Shown here: positions 11,221 to 22,033 of the stretch, one piece after another
Layout of the letters: each line of letters starts with the position of its first letter
Numbering within the stretch: position 1 is the first letter of the stretch
From: Pelobates cultripes
Lineage: Eukaryota > Chordata > Amphibia > Anura > Pelobatidae
Length of the DNA stretch: 64,000 bases
Direction of reading: 5' to 3'
Assembly (NCBI GenBank): GCA_933207985.1
Contig: OW240913.1
Location: 275,716,431 to 275,780,430 of the forward strand
Translations under genes and position numbers: made by a program
Notes under the pieces: generated by a model
Database searches by the model: none
What the model was told of the DNA's origin: nothing
The model's input: the letters and a program-made list of their open reading frames with translations, nothing else

Positions 11221-11887
11221 TTTCCACTTCCGGGTCATCCAGACGCCATTTTACCTGATTACTCCATGAGGTTTTCTAAGCTGAGCTGTATCAGGAATTC
11301 AGCCACAGGCTTTTCCGGCCTACCACCTTCTTTCTTCAATCTATTGCTGTGGATGGTGTCCAAGTGACTCACAAACCGTAAGTCGACCTACCCGTTACGC
11401 CAGGCATCAGTCCCACGGCACCATGCACGGGTCAGGTCCTCACTTTACGGCTGCATTTGGTCTAAATCTGTCCTAAAACCATTGCATGTTCATGCATATC
11501 ATTCGTTTAAACTCACTTGTTTATATCTGTCACTGGCTCATTTCGAGCATTAGCATACTCCCAAAAGGGAACACATTCTGTTTCAATTGCCTAAACATAC
11601 TAGGCAATTCTGTGCGTGCATTTCGAATCTCACTGCTCGTTTCGTTTTGTTTCCCTGGCATACCAGGCTCACGATTCGTGCAATTTTCTACCAAACGGGT
11701 ACTAGTTCATGCATTTACTATTGTACTACACACACGTTTCGTGTGTTTACAACCCGTGAACAGAACTTTGGTTTGTTACAATGATTGTTATTAAGCTATT
11801 ATGTTCACTTATTGTATATTGTCAAACGGGCACTGTTTGTTTCACAACTATAATGCTGGGGCATAGCTCACAAACAATGTTTCACAT

Positions 11888-12375
11888 AAACCACACTGAC
11901 CCCTACAGGTCACTCTCAAAATCTCACGTTAACCTTGCATTTGGATTAACCCCTTAAGGACCAAACTCTGGAATAAATGATATGTCACACATGTCATGTA
12001 TCCTTCAGGGGTTAAAGGGTATTTTACCATACAATCAGCATTTCTGACCCCTACTGGTCAACAGCAAAACTGTCTTCACATGTCATATACAATTACCAGC
12101 CAATATAAATTACACATAAGATTGTTTTAAACATAACCATAAACCATGAATTAAACTCCAACACGGGCTCAACTTCAGGTTTAATTCACAATAATTTACA
12201 TTTCACATTAAGACTAACAGTGGTTCTATCAACACTGCCACCTACAGGTCTGTCAAGTACATTGACAATTTTCATGGGGTTTTACAAACACCAAAACACT
12301 GACCCCTATAGGTCAACAGACAAACAACATTTCACATACCAATCAGTATCAACTACACTGCCACCTATAGGGCAC
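11888..12375 (+). repeat. Five dispersed copies of a short motif in the Ngaro leader
   Basis: The motif CTGACCCCTACAGGTCA or close variants (CTGCCACCTATAGG) occurs near 11890, 12046, 12234, 12299 and 12357. Spacing is irregular (57-188 bp), so it is not a simple tandem repeat. All copies lie in the AT-rich 5' part of the element with no coding potential. Confidence 0.7.
11950..12011. mobile_element. Short TTAA-flanked MITE, copy 2 (inside the Ngaro element)
   Basis: TTAA at 11946-11949 and 12012-12015. Ends CCCCTTAAGGACC and CCTTCAGGGG; the centre TGTCACACATGTCATG is the reverse of copy 1. It inserted into the Ngaro leader. Confidence 0.78.
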
Positions 12376-12796
12376 TCAGCAGATCTCCAGTGCACTTGCA
12401 TTTTGCAACTCCATGTTCACTTGCCATTCAATAAGGCATACAACAATTCACATAGCAAGCAGTATATCAATATCTGTTATAAATACACATATTATTACAC
12501 AGTAGCACACGCATCTGTATATACGTAACTGGTAATATGGTTCACATACATACGGCACTTAATGGGTTAAGATTGATACATATTTAACCAGTATGGATAT
12601 GATGTTTAATATTTACATATCACGGCACTTTACTTTCACATATACTGTATGTTTTAAGATAAGCTTGGTCTATGTCATATTTCCTTATGCCATACGATTT
12701 TATCCATTCAGGTTACAGTTACTACTAAAAAACCTATAAGGATTGTCAGGTTCAATACCATACTACCAGGTACGTACACCTGCTCACGTAGTTATC

Positions 12797-13789
12797 CATC
12801 TCTTACCTTCCCTGGAATAGTAATAGTGTACCGGCAATTAGGGTTCTAGGGCCCAATAGGTATTACCCCCTTTTTTCTCTGCATTATGCTTCAGTTAGTG
12901 GTCCCGTGAGGCCAACACCCCGCCTCACACTCGGAGGCATACACCCCTCGGGCCACTCGTGAGCTAGCCGCCTCGCATTGTATCATAGAGAGGGCCTCAC
13001 CTGTCACTCCCCTTCCTATTTTTCTGGTTACTGTCACCGAGAGGCCAACATCCTGCCACAACGTTCGGTGGCCACACAAAATCCCCTCGCGCCAAGCATA
13101 GATAGAGCCTCTCAAGCCACTTGGCAACTAGCAGGGCCTCACCAGTCACCAAAAAACACCAAGCCTAATCGTTTCGCCTTACGGCTTAGCTAGCAAGCCG
13201 GTACAAGACCCCTGGGTACAAATATATAATTGCAATCTTTATTGTTATTTAAGTATTTCTCAAAAAGATGGTAAAGAATCACCTCTTCCTAGCACCACGG
13301 CTAGAAGTGATACACCTTCATCTCTTACCTTCCCTGGAATAGTAGTAATGTACTGGCAATTAGGGTTCTATGGCCCAATAGGTATTACCCCCTGTTTCTC
13401 TGCTTTACGCTTCGGTTAGTGGTCCCGCGAGGCCAACACCCTTCCTCACACTCGGAGGCATACACCCCTCGGGCCACTCGTGAGCTAGCCGCCTCGCATT
13501 GTATCATAGAGAGGGCCTCACCTGTCACTCCCCCTCCTATTTTCTGGTTACTGTCACCGAGAGGCCAACATCCTGCCACAACGTTCGGTGGCCACAAAAA
13601 AAAATTTCCCTCACCAGTCACCAAAAAACACCAAGCCTAATCGTTTCGCCTTACGGCTTAGCTAGCAAGCCAGTACAAGACCCCTGGGTACAAATAATAA
13701 TTGCAATCTTTATTGTTATTTAAGTATTTCTCAAAAAGATGGTGAAGAATGACCTCTTCCTGGCACCCCGGCTAGAAGTGATACACCTT
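12797..13789. repeat. Tandem duplication of about 0.5 kb in the Ngaro interior
   Basis: Copy 1 is 12797-13318 and copy 2 is 13319-13789. Both begin CATCTCTTACCTTCCCTGGA and end with CTAGAAGTGATACACCTT. Copy 2 lacks about 50 bp found in copy 1 around 13085-13140. Each copy has a locally GC-rich centre. Confidence 0.88.
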
Positions 13790-13799
13790 CAAGCAGAGG

Positions 13800-14530
13800 A
13801 GATGTGGCTCCGACCTAAGGAGGCGACAAATACCCTACCCTGCCACAGCAAGGAAAGCAGAGTTATTCAAACTCCTCCATACATCAATGGACAACACGGA
13901 GGCAGGGGAAGGCCCAGCAACACCAACTCAGGTGACACCCAGGCCACGCTAGCCTCACTCATAAACTCATGAGCCAAAAAATTTACGACAGACTGGCAAT
14001 TTCGAGTCAGTCACAGCCCTCACAAGGCTGGGCCTCACGCTACTGTACAACCAGCACCAACCGAAACTCGGTTACTTGGTACAAGACGTTAACCCTGCAC
14101 ATATGATCCCGGCACATTGGGGAAACAAGGCATATATATGTATGATGATGTATCTATGATGGTCAGACCCAGGGATTCTAGGTAAATCGGGAACTGACCA
14201 TCCCTTGGTTGTGTTGGCATTTGGAATATGTAGAGATGCTTATTTGTGCAGGTACCCATACAGAAGGGATTTTCTCCCAAACAAACGGGTGAGCACTCTC
14301 AGGCTCCAGGTACCAGCACCTCTGAACTACCATAGACAATTGGTATTAGTAGTTACATTGCATATAGACTGTTGCATATATGTTCAAATCATTCAGGGCA
14401 CATGACAAACCATGTGTCCCAATACAACTTACAAATAACGTACTCTCCATCTGTACACACCAATGCATTTTCAACACTACTGACTCATCACCCTTCCAGA
14501 CTTGTAGTAGAGTTACTAAGGCTCTGGAGC
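13800..14530 (+). pseudogene. Possible gag-like ORF1 remnant of the Ngaro element
   Basis: Short open segments (for example 13739-13972 and 14205-14405) precede the RT and sit where Ngaro elements carry ORF1. One reads MDNTEAGEGPATPTQVTPRP. I recognise no zinc knuckle or other domain; the call rests on position. Confidence 0.35.
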
Positions 14531-14639
14531 TTCAAAGGGCTCCCATACAGGTATCATAAATAAACTCTCAAGGAATATAGCATGCCCTCACTTACAGTCA
14601 GCACAACAGAACTGTCGGCTGTAAACACACTCATAGCCA

Positions 14640-14990
14640 AGATTTGCAGAGGGGTTTTTACTTGGGTTTTCCAATCTCCACCATTTACAGCATGGCACCA
14701 AACACAAATGCATTGGTATTGTCACAAGGGAATCTTCCCTTAAACAAAGACTAACCATAGACTTATTGGCACCACACACCTTCGCTACCCCAAGTCTCAA
14801 CTCCCTCATACCCTCCGAGGAGTTTCCTTACTATACACACCATTGATCTACCTTTACAGCTATCACTCAAGCAGGGGTTGAAGCTTCGTTAAGTAAGACC
14901 AATATCATCAACACAGTAAACGGCTATCATCTACCCTACAAACTGGCACTTACATGGCATAAAATGGGCAATCCTTTCCCCGCTAAAAGC
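14640..14990 (+). pseudogene. Ngaro reverse transcriptase, N-terminal half
   Basis: Plus-strand pieces read KQRLTIDLLAPHTFATPSLN and, after a frameshift, TNWHLHGIKW. They correspond to the early fingers blocks and the WHLLG-W block of DIRS/Ngaro-type RT. The catalytic (Y/F)xDD box does not follow: sequence jumps directly into the RNase H domain near 14985, so an internal deletion removed the active site. Confidence 0.72.
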
Positions 14991-15260
14991 AGCTGCTGTG
15001 GCATGGGGTAAATCATGGTCAGGGTCATCAATCCGTTGTTACTCAGACAACTGAGCACATGTCATATCATCAACAAATGCCACTCATCATCCATACGATC
15101 ATGGTATTGCTGGGGAACTCACTTGGTTGGCCACTTACCACATTTCTTTTACTTTCATGTACCAGGCGTTGGTATACATCCTTGCCGACAATTGTCTCAT
15201 TTATATTCCAGGCACGTTTATCATACGCTTCCTACAGCCTTATATACAGTCACGGCCACT
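14985..15260 (+). pseudogene. Ngaro RNase H domain
   Basis: The frame reads KAAAVAWGKSWSGSSIRCYSDN, stop, then NATHH and GELTWLATYHISFTF; a neighbouring frame continues YFHVPGVGIHPC and LSHLYSRH. The series WxxxWxGxxIxxYxDN, LTWLA and HVPGV matches the RNase H of DIRS/Ngaro polyproteins, which removes the RNA strand during cDNA synthesis. Frameshifts and one stop make it inactive. Confidence 0.78.
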
Positions 15261-15419
15261 CTTTCGTTCCAGAGACAAAATCATGGATTAGACATACTCA
15301 TGCAGCATAGCATGCACTATCCCACCTAGCACTTTCATCCCATACTTGTAGAACGCACCTATTCACCTGGCTTTAAAGAATCTCATTGGAACACGACATA
15401 GCTCAACCTGTGTCATAAC

Positions 15420-15965
15420 ATTTCTCCTAGGTTTTGCTTCATTTTTGCCACCTTAAACTAAAACCATCTCACACACCATTAATTATATATTTTACAGGCA
15501 TTCAACAACACAGGATAACCTATGGCCAAAACTACCATAACTTCATGCTATCATACCAGACAAGAATATACTCAGAGGTTTTCAGGAATCCATCCCCCCA
15601 CGTTCCTCACAGATATTACCAATAGCCATCCAACTTTTCCATCCTTATTGGACCTATTAGAGCTACAACCTTTCAATTATACTACCAAGTTGGCCATTAC
15701 CAGCCATGCACACTGCCTTTTATGCCTTTCTCAGGCCAGAGAATCCACTACCATAACCACCACTCAGACAGATCATTGTCTTCAACGATCCCACGTATGT
15801 AAACACATATATCATTACCTATTGGCTCTACCACATTCCGAAACGAGTCAACACGCACCAACAGTAGAGATAACATACTATCCTACCCACAACAAATGGT
15901 GTCCAGTTGCGGTCCTAGATTCCTACCTTCAAAAATCCTTCAAGGAATTAAATACCGTAATGCAT
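15420..15965 (+). pseudogene. Ngaro tyrosine recombinase, C-terminal part
   Basis: The open frame 15522-16019 carries LQRSHVCKHIYHYLLALPHS followed by PTHNKWCPVAVLDSYLQKS. These are the blocks around the first catalytic Arg region and the WCPV segment of Ngaro/DIRS recombinases, which insert the circular cDNA without a target duplication. The distal catalytic H-x-x-R and Tyr are not visible, so the protein is truncated. Confidence 0.7.
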
Positions 15966-16030
15966 TTAAGGAAATGTCTGGTTAATTTGTATATATTGTT
16001 GACTGTATTAAATCTTTGATTATTCTTTTT

Positions 16031-16157
16031 GCCCTCTTTATTTACAGGCCTACCGTATCGTCGGTCTTGGCACACCACAACCGACTTGCTCCCTTTATAC
16101 TATCCTACGCTTATGCTGGAACCTTACTCCATATACGGCTATTTGCCCCGAACACAA
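16031..16157 (+). repeat. Ngaro split repeat B1
   Basis: 127 bp beginning GCCCTCTTTATTTACAGG and ending GCCCCGAACACAA. The start looks like a polypyrimidine tract plus AG, as in a splice acceptor. Repeated at 16339-16465. Confidence 0.92.
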
Positions 16158-16269
16158 GTTTTAAGGCCATTTGGCCTGTATTTGTGGGAGGGGCTTAAAT
16201 TAATTCACTCCCCTATATAAGGGACACCCCTTACCTGACTCATATCGCTTGAGGTCAGCATCAGAATGA
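16158..16269 (+). repeat. Ngaro split repeat A2
   Basis: Second copy of A1 with the same TATATAAGGG core. It follows B1 with no gap and is separated from B2 by 69 bp of unique, pyrimidine-rich DNA. Confidence 0.92.
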
Positions 16270-16338
16270 CCCTCCCACCCACTCCTCATTTCAACACTTT
16301 CTCTTTTCTTTCCATTTACTTTACTTACTCCTTGGTGG

Positions 16339-16464
16339 GCCCTCTTTATTTACAGGCCTACCGTATCGTCGGTCTCGGCACACCACAACCGACTTGCTCC
16401 CTTTATACTATCCTACGCTTATGCTGGAACCTTACTCCATATACGGCTATTTGCCCCGAACACA

Positions 16465-16465
<1 letters not shown>
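16339..16465 (+). repeat. Ngaro split repeat B2
   Basis: Second copy of B1, one visible T-to-C difference (in the GGTCTTGG/GGTCTCGG segment). It marks the element's 3' end and runs straight into a TA microsatellite. Confidence 0.92.

Positions 16466-16561
<96 letters not shown>
16466..16561. repeat. (TA)n microsatellite
   Basis: About 96 bp of nearly pure TA directly after the Ngaro B2 repeat. Long TA tracts form cruciforms and mutate fast. Confidence 0.97.
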
Positions 16562-16563
<2 letters not shown>

Positions 16564-17540
16564 GTATTACGTATGTAAATGTAGAGAATGTAGAGAAATT
16601 ACAAAAATGTATTCAGAATCACTCACCGGCAACACACAAATACACATATGCACTTCATGCAATTCAACTACATTTAGCAATGGAATTCCCTGATCATATT
16701 GTTCCCATAAGAGGAGCTGGTTTCTGGATATTTGAAAATGTATTGATAAAAACAGAAGGTTTACACTCATAGCTTAACAGCATCATCTCCACTGCAATAA
16801 GCGATAGTGACACTGGTGCCTGGAGAATCCCTTTTGATTTTAACATTTCAGGCGCCATCTCTGGCTCCAAATAGCATAGGTTTGCCTCTGGGTTACAGTT
16901 AATTTCATATTTTCTGTGTTATTTTCATATTCACATCAGGGATATCATTTTAGAAAGTGCTAAAATTTAGATAATACGTTGATGACTATTTAGAAGAGCA
17001 AACAGCTCAGTTAGTTTAAGCCCAGTATAGGCATGTGCTAATACTGAGATTTGTATTCCTTTATGTCATGAGTCTATCTGTTGCTGAAAATTAAGAGTTT
17101 AATGGAAAATACATTACCATTTGGATTATTAACCCCTTAACTTTGGCATTGATGTATACATGATTGCCATGGTATGCATTCATACACTGCAATGGTGTAT
17201 ACACAATTTGCATTATTGCAAATTACATTTGTTTATTGCAAAAACTTTGTTTGCAAATTGTGCCTTAATTAAAGTTCCTGGAGTTCACAGAGCAATTGCA
17301 CTGTCTGCCTGTGCTCTATTCACATAAAGAACAGAGGGGATATCATATGATATCATATCCTCCATACTCTTTGTGAAACAGAGCATGTGAGCAGCAGCTG
17401 ACACTGAGAGACAAACATCATCCCAGAGAGCAAATGGAGGGTGGCTGAAGGGGAGAGCTGAGGGAGGTAAGCACCTCGCCTAATAATGAAATGAGCAGCA
17501 ATGTGTGGGAAGGCTGAATAGGCAAATTCACCTCTACTCC
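16562..17540. other. No gene; one TTAACCCCTTAA MITE-like end
   Basis: AT-rich DNA without a gene. At about 17131 it holds TTAACCCCTTAACTTTGGC, the same terminal motif as the TTAA-flanked elements elsewhere, but I found no matching second end. An imperfect palindrome ATATCATATGATATCATAT lies at about 17340. Confidence 0.5.
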
Positions 17541-17555
17541 CACGCAAACTCATGC

Positions 17556-18195
17556 TGTCACATAAAGCCCTTCACCCAAACATACACAGTCACCCTGTTA
17601 CATCACCCTCTCTCACCCAACTCACTCTGTCACATCACCCCCTCCTTTATGCACTCTCAGTCCCCCTGACACACTCACACTCTTTCTTCCACACACTCAG
17701 TCAACCTGCCACATCACACCCCACACACTGTTACCCATCACCCTCTTTCACATACATACTCAGTAACCCTGTCACAGTCACTCCCGTTTCCACACATAGA
17801 GTCACCCTGTCACCCCCCACACACACACACACATTCATTTACACTGTCACATCACCAGTCCTCCTCCACAGTGGGTTATTCTGCTACAGTCACATTCCTC
17901 CCCACACACACTCAGTCACTCTGTCACAATCACCCTATTTCCTACACAAACACAGAATCAACCTGTCACATCACCCCCTCTCTCTCACTTAGTCACCATG
18001 TCACAATCACTATCCCACACACTTCCTGTCACCCTATCATAGTTCCCTTCCCCACACATACACCCAGTCATATCACCCCCTCCCTGATACACACACTTAG
18101 TCACCACACCTGCAGAAACAGTCACATTGTCAAAGTCACCCTGTCACATTCTCTCTGTTACAGTCACTCTGTCACACTCATTCTGTCATAAATAC
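17556..18195. repeat. Degenerate minisatellite rich in CACxCTGTCAC
   Basis: An irregular array of about 20-30 bp units based on ACTCAGTCACCCTGTCACA. Spacing varies and units are diverged. It continues into CA-rich DNA to about 18545. Open frames across it (17552-17992 and 17871-18191) are products of the repeat, not genes. Confidence 0.85.
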
Positions 18196-18553
18196 CCTAC
18201 AGTAGAGACCATCATAAACACACAGGCACCCTAAGGCACAGACACTACACCCTAAATAGTAACCTTCATACTCACGCTCACACACACAGCCCCACAATAA
18301 ACACAACGTACAGAGCAAAATCAATAGAAGCCTCATACACAGAACACACTACAAGCAGCTCCCTCCAGACACAGAGATGCATGTGCTCCCATACACAGAA
18401 ATACACAGACACATATGCATTGCAGGTAAAGTCATGGAGACACATACACACAGAAATACTCACAGGTGCACAAGGATACTCACTGCCAAATATTCACACT
18501 CAGGCAAATACAGGCTACATAATACCAGACAAGCACACACAGTTATAAACATA

Positions 18554-20143
18554 CAGTCAGGTCCATAAATATTGGGACATCGACACAATTCTAATATTTT
18601 TGGCTCTATACACCACCACAATGGACTTGAAATGAAATGAACAAGATGTGCTTTAACTGCAAACTTTCAGCATTAATTTGAGGGTATTTACAACCAAATC
18701 AGGTGAATGGTGTAGGAATTACAACAGTTTGTATATGTGCCTCCCACTTTTCAAGGGACCAAAAGTAATGGGACAGATTAACAGTCATAAATCAAACTTT
18801 CACTTTTTACTACATGGTTGCAAATCCTTTGCAGTCAATTACAGCCTGAAGCCTGCTGGGTTTCATCCCTGGTGATGCTCTGCCAGGCCTCTACTGCAAC
18901 TGTCTTCAGTTCCTGCTTGTTCTTGGGGCATTTTCCCTTCAGTTTTGTCTTCATCAAGTGAAATGCACTTGGCCATTGCATAACATTTCACTTCTTTATC
19001 TTAAAAAACTTTTTGATTGCTTTTGCAGTATGCTTAGGGTCATTGTCCATCTGCACTGTGAAGCGCCGTCCAATGAGTTCTGAAGCATTTGGCTGAATAT
19101 GAGCAGATAACATTGCCAGAAACACTTCAGAATTCATCCTGCTGCTTTTGTCAGCAGTCGCATCATCAATAAATACAAGAGAACCAGTTCCATTGGCAGC
19201 CATACATGCCCACGCCATGACACTACCACCACCATGCTTCACTGATGAGGTGGTATGCTTTGGATCATGATCAGTTCCTTTCCTTCTCCATACTCTTATC
19301 TTCCCATCACTCTGGTACAAGTTGATCTTGGTCTCATCTGTCCATAGGATGTTGTTCCAGAACTGTGAAGGCTTTTTTAGATGTTGTTTGGCAAACTCTA
19401 ATCTGGCCTTCTTGTTTTTGAGGCTCACCAATGGTTTACATGTTGTGGTGAACCCTCTGTATTCACTCTGGTGAAGTCTTCTCTTGATTGTTGACTTTGA
19501 CACACATACACCTACCTCCTGGAGAATGTTCTTGATCTGGCCAACTGTTGCGAAGGGTGTTTTCTTCACCAGGGAAAGAATTCTTCGGTCATCCACCACA
19601 GTTGTTTTCCATGGTCTTCCGGGTCTTTTGGTGAGCTCACCGGTGCGTTCTTTCATTTAAGGATGTTCCAAACAGTTGATTTGGCCACACCTAATGTTTT
19701 TGCTATCTCTCTGATGGGTTTGTTTTGTTTTTTCAGCCTAATGATGGCTTGCTTCACTGATAGTGACAGCTCTTTGGATTCCATATTGAGAGTTGACAGC
19801 TTCCATATTCCAAATGCAAATAGCACACTTGAAATGAACTCTGGACCTTTTATCTGCTCCTTGTAAATGGGATAATGAGGGAATAACACACACCTGGCCA
19901 TGGAACAGCTGAGCAGCCAATTGTCCCATTACTTTTGGTCCCTTGAAAAGTGGGAGGCACATATACAAACTGTTGTAATTCCTACACCGTTCACCTGATT
20001 TGGATGTAAGTACCCTCAAATTAAAGCTGAAAGTCTGCAGTTAAAGCACATCTTGTTCATTTCATTTCAAATCCATTGTGGTGGTGTATAGAGCCAAAAA
20101 GATTAGAATTGTGCTGATGTCCCAATATTTATGGACCTGACTG
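18554..20143 (-). mobile_element. Second Tc1-type transposon
   Basis: Both ends read CAGTCAGGTCCATAAATATT inward, flanked by TA (18552-18553 and 20144-20145). Inverted repeats of about 225 bp lie at each end (to about 18780, and from about 19918). The 1590-bp length is normal. The transposase reads on the minus strand and is broken by a frameshift, a stop and a small deletion. Confidence 0.96.
18810..19784 (-). pseudogene. Tc1 transposase, second element (nearly intact but dead)
   Basis: Starts MESKELSLSVKQAIIRLKKQ at 19784 (helix-turn-helix DNA-binding domain) and shifts frame near 19655. The long 222-codon piece then carries GRPWKTTVVDDRRI, the first catalytic Asp in LWTDETKINLY and the second in MDNDPKHTAKA. 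A Trp codon has become TGA at 18985-18987. Just after it about 30 bp are missing, which removes the SPDLNPIE block with the third catalytic acid. The C-terminus resumes and ends DCKGFAT. Tc1 transposases cut and paste using a DDE/D triad; this copy cannot work. Confidence 0.94.
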
Positions 20144-20145
20144 TA

Positions 20146-20414
20146 CATTTCCAGACACACCTAGTGATTGTGTGACTGTATCAGTGTATGTGTGTGTGTA
20201 TCATTTTGTGTCTCTATACATTAGTGGTTTGTGTGTATGTGCATGTATCAAAGTTTGTATGTGTGTATTGAGTGCAAATTTGTGCTTGTATCAAAGTGTA
20301 TATATGCTTCTATCAGTTTGTTAATGTGTGTGCATGTGTCTTTGTGTGCGTCGGAAGTTGGAACATGTCTGCCATGTGAAGGTGATATGGTATGGGTGAT
20401 ATCACGGTAATATG
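20146..20414. other. GT-rich spacer between two Tc1 elements
   Basis: TGTGTGTATC-type simple sequence. The complementary CA-rich DNA at 18205-18545 on the other side of the second Tc1 element differs in sequence, so the element did not insert into a single perfect repeat. No gene. Confidence 0.6.
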
Positions 20415-21978
20415 CACTGCTCAAAAAAAGAAAGGGAACATTTAAACAACACAATGTAACGCTAAGTCAATCACACTTCTGTGAAATAAAACTGTCCATT
20501 TAGGAAGCAACACTGAGTGACAATCAATTTCACATGCTGTTGTGCAAATGGGATAGACAACAGGTGGAAATTATAGGCAACTAGCAAGACACCCCCAATA
20601 AAGGAGTGGTTCTGCAGTTGGTGACCACAGATCACTTCTCAGTTCCTATGCTTCCTGGCTGATGTTTTGGTCACTTTTGAATGCTGGCGGTGCTTTCACT
20701 CTAGTGGTAGCATGAGACGGAGTCTACAACACACACAAGTGACTCAGGTAGTGCAGCTCATCCAGGATGGCACATCAATGCGAGCTGTGGCAAGAAGGTT
20801 TTCTGTGTCTGTCAGTGTAGTGTCCAGAGCATGGAGGCACTACCAGGAGACAGGCCAGTACATCAGGAGATGTGGAGGAGGCCGTAGGAGGGCAACAACC
20901 CAGCAGCAGGACCGCTACCTCCGCCTTTGTGCAAGGAGGAACAGGAGGAGCACTGCCAGAGCCTTGCAAAATGACTTCCAGCAAGCCACAAAGGTGCATG
21001 TGTCTGCTTAAATGGTGAGAAACAGACTCCATGAGGGTGGTATGAGGGTCTGATGTCCACATGTGGGGGTTGTGCTTACAGCCCAACACCGTGCAGGACG
21101 TTTGGCATTTGCCAGAGAACACCAAGATTGGCAAATTCGCCACTTGCGCCCTGTGCTCTTCACAGATGAAAGCAGGTTCCAACTGAGCACATGTGACACA
21201 GTCTGGAGACGCCGTGGAGAACATTCTGCTGCCTGCAGCATCCTCCAGCATGACCGGTTTGGCAGTGGGTCAGTAATGGTGTGGGGTGGCATTTCTTTGG
21301 GGGGCCGCACAGCCCTCCATGTGCTCGCCAGAGGTAGCCTGACTGCCATAAGGTACCAAGATGAGATCCCTTGTGAGACCATATGTTGGTGTGGTTGGCC
21401 CTGGGTTCCTCCTAATGCAAGACAATGTTAGACCTCATGTGGCTAGAGTGTCTCAGCAGTTCCTGCAAGACGAAGGCATTGATGCTATGGACTGGCCCGC
21501 CCATTCCCCAGACCTGAATCCAATTGAGCACATCTGGGACATCATGTCTTGCTCCATCCACCAACGACACGTTTCACCACAGACTGTCCAGGAGTTGGCA
21601 GATGCTTTAGTCCAGGTCTGGGAGAAGATCCCTCAGGAGACCATCCGCCACCTCATCAGGAGCATGCACAGGCATTATAGGGAGGTCATACAGACATGTG
21701 GAGGCCACACACACACTACTGTGCCTCATTTTAACTTGTTTTAAGGACATTATATCAAAGTTGGATCAGCTTGTAGTGTGTTTTTCCACTTTAATTTTGA
21801 GTGTGACTCCAAATCCAGACCTCCATGGGTTGAAAAATTTGATTTCCATTTTTTAATTTTTGTGTGATTTTGTTGTCAGCACATTCAACTATGTAAAGAA
21901 CAAAGTATTTCAGAAGAATATTAAATTCATTCAGATCTAGGATGTGTTATTTTTGTGTTCCCTTTATTTTTTTCAGCA

Positions 21979-21981
<3 letters not shown>
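20415..21981 (+). mobile_element. Third Tc1-type transposon
   Basis: The left end CACTGCTCAAAAAAAG and the right end, complement CACTGCTGAAAAAAAT, both continue AAAGGGAACA. The right flank is TA; the left flank is TG where TA is expected, probably a later mutation. Length 1567 bp. It is a different Tc1 family from the first two, with short inverted repeats and a plus-strand transposase. Confidence 0.95.
20712..21744 (+). pseudogene. Tc1 transposase, third element
   Basis: Starts [20 protein letters not shown] with the helix-turn-helix region, then an Arg-rich linker ([15 protein letters not shown]). All three catalytic acids are present: LFTDESRF, MQDNVRPH and SPDLNPIEHIWD. Damage is limited: in-frame stops at 21009-21011 and near 21053 replace single codons, and a short deletion near 21370 shifts the frame before the PYVGVVGPGF block. 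Length and order match Tc1 transposases of about 340 residues. Not functional as it stands. Confidence 0.94.
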
Positions 21982-22016
<35 letters not shown>

Positions 22017-22033
22017 ATACACACACACACACA
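21982..22033. repeat. (TA)n followed by (AC)n
   Basis: A TA run to about 22011 then CACACACACAC at about 22019-22033. It adjoins the third Tc1 element, which targets TA. Confidence 0.9.

Larger units (their letters stand above)
11109..16465 (+). mobile_element. Ngaro-like tyrosine-recombinase retrotransposon with split direct repeats
   Basis: The layout is A1 (11109-11220), internal region, B1 (16031-16157), A2 (16158-16269), a 69-bp spacer, then B2 (16339-16465). A1 and A2 match over 112 bp without a visible difference; B1 and B2 differ by one base over 127 bp. B1 directly abuts A2. This split direct repeat pattern is the signature of Ngaro/PAT-type DIRS relatives, which integrate by a tyrosine recombinase and make no target duplication; none is seen here. 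The interior has recognisable RT, RNase H and recombinase remnants on the plus strand. The near-identical repeats suggest a recent insertion of an already defective copy. Confidence 0.87.

Noticed and set aside
16266..16772. Open frame of 168 codons across the TA microsatellite
   Set aside because: Half of it is alternating Tyr-Ile from TA repeats and the rest is Ngaro repeat sequence; no domain.
17552..18191. Frames of 146 and 106 codons rich in Thr, His and Ser
   Set aside because: They are translations of a degenerate minisatellite with no start context or domain.
17556..18195. CRISPR-like regular repeats
   Set aside because: Units are degenerate and unevenly spaced with no unique spacers, and the DNA is eukaryotic.
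20415..21981. Same Tc1 family as 18554-20143
   Set aside because: The ends, inverted-repeat length and transposase sequence all differ; they are neighbours by chance or by TA-rich target preference.
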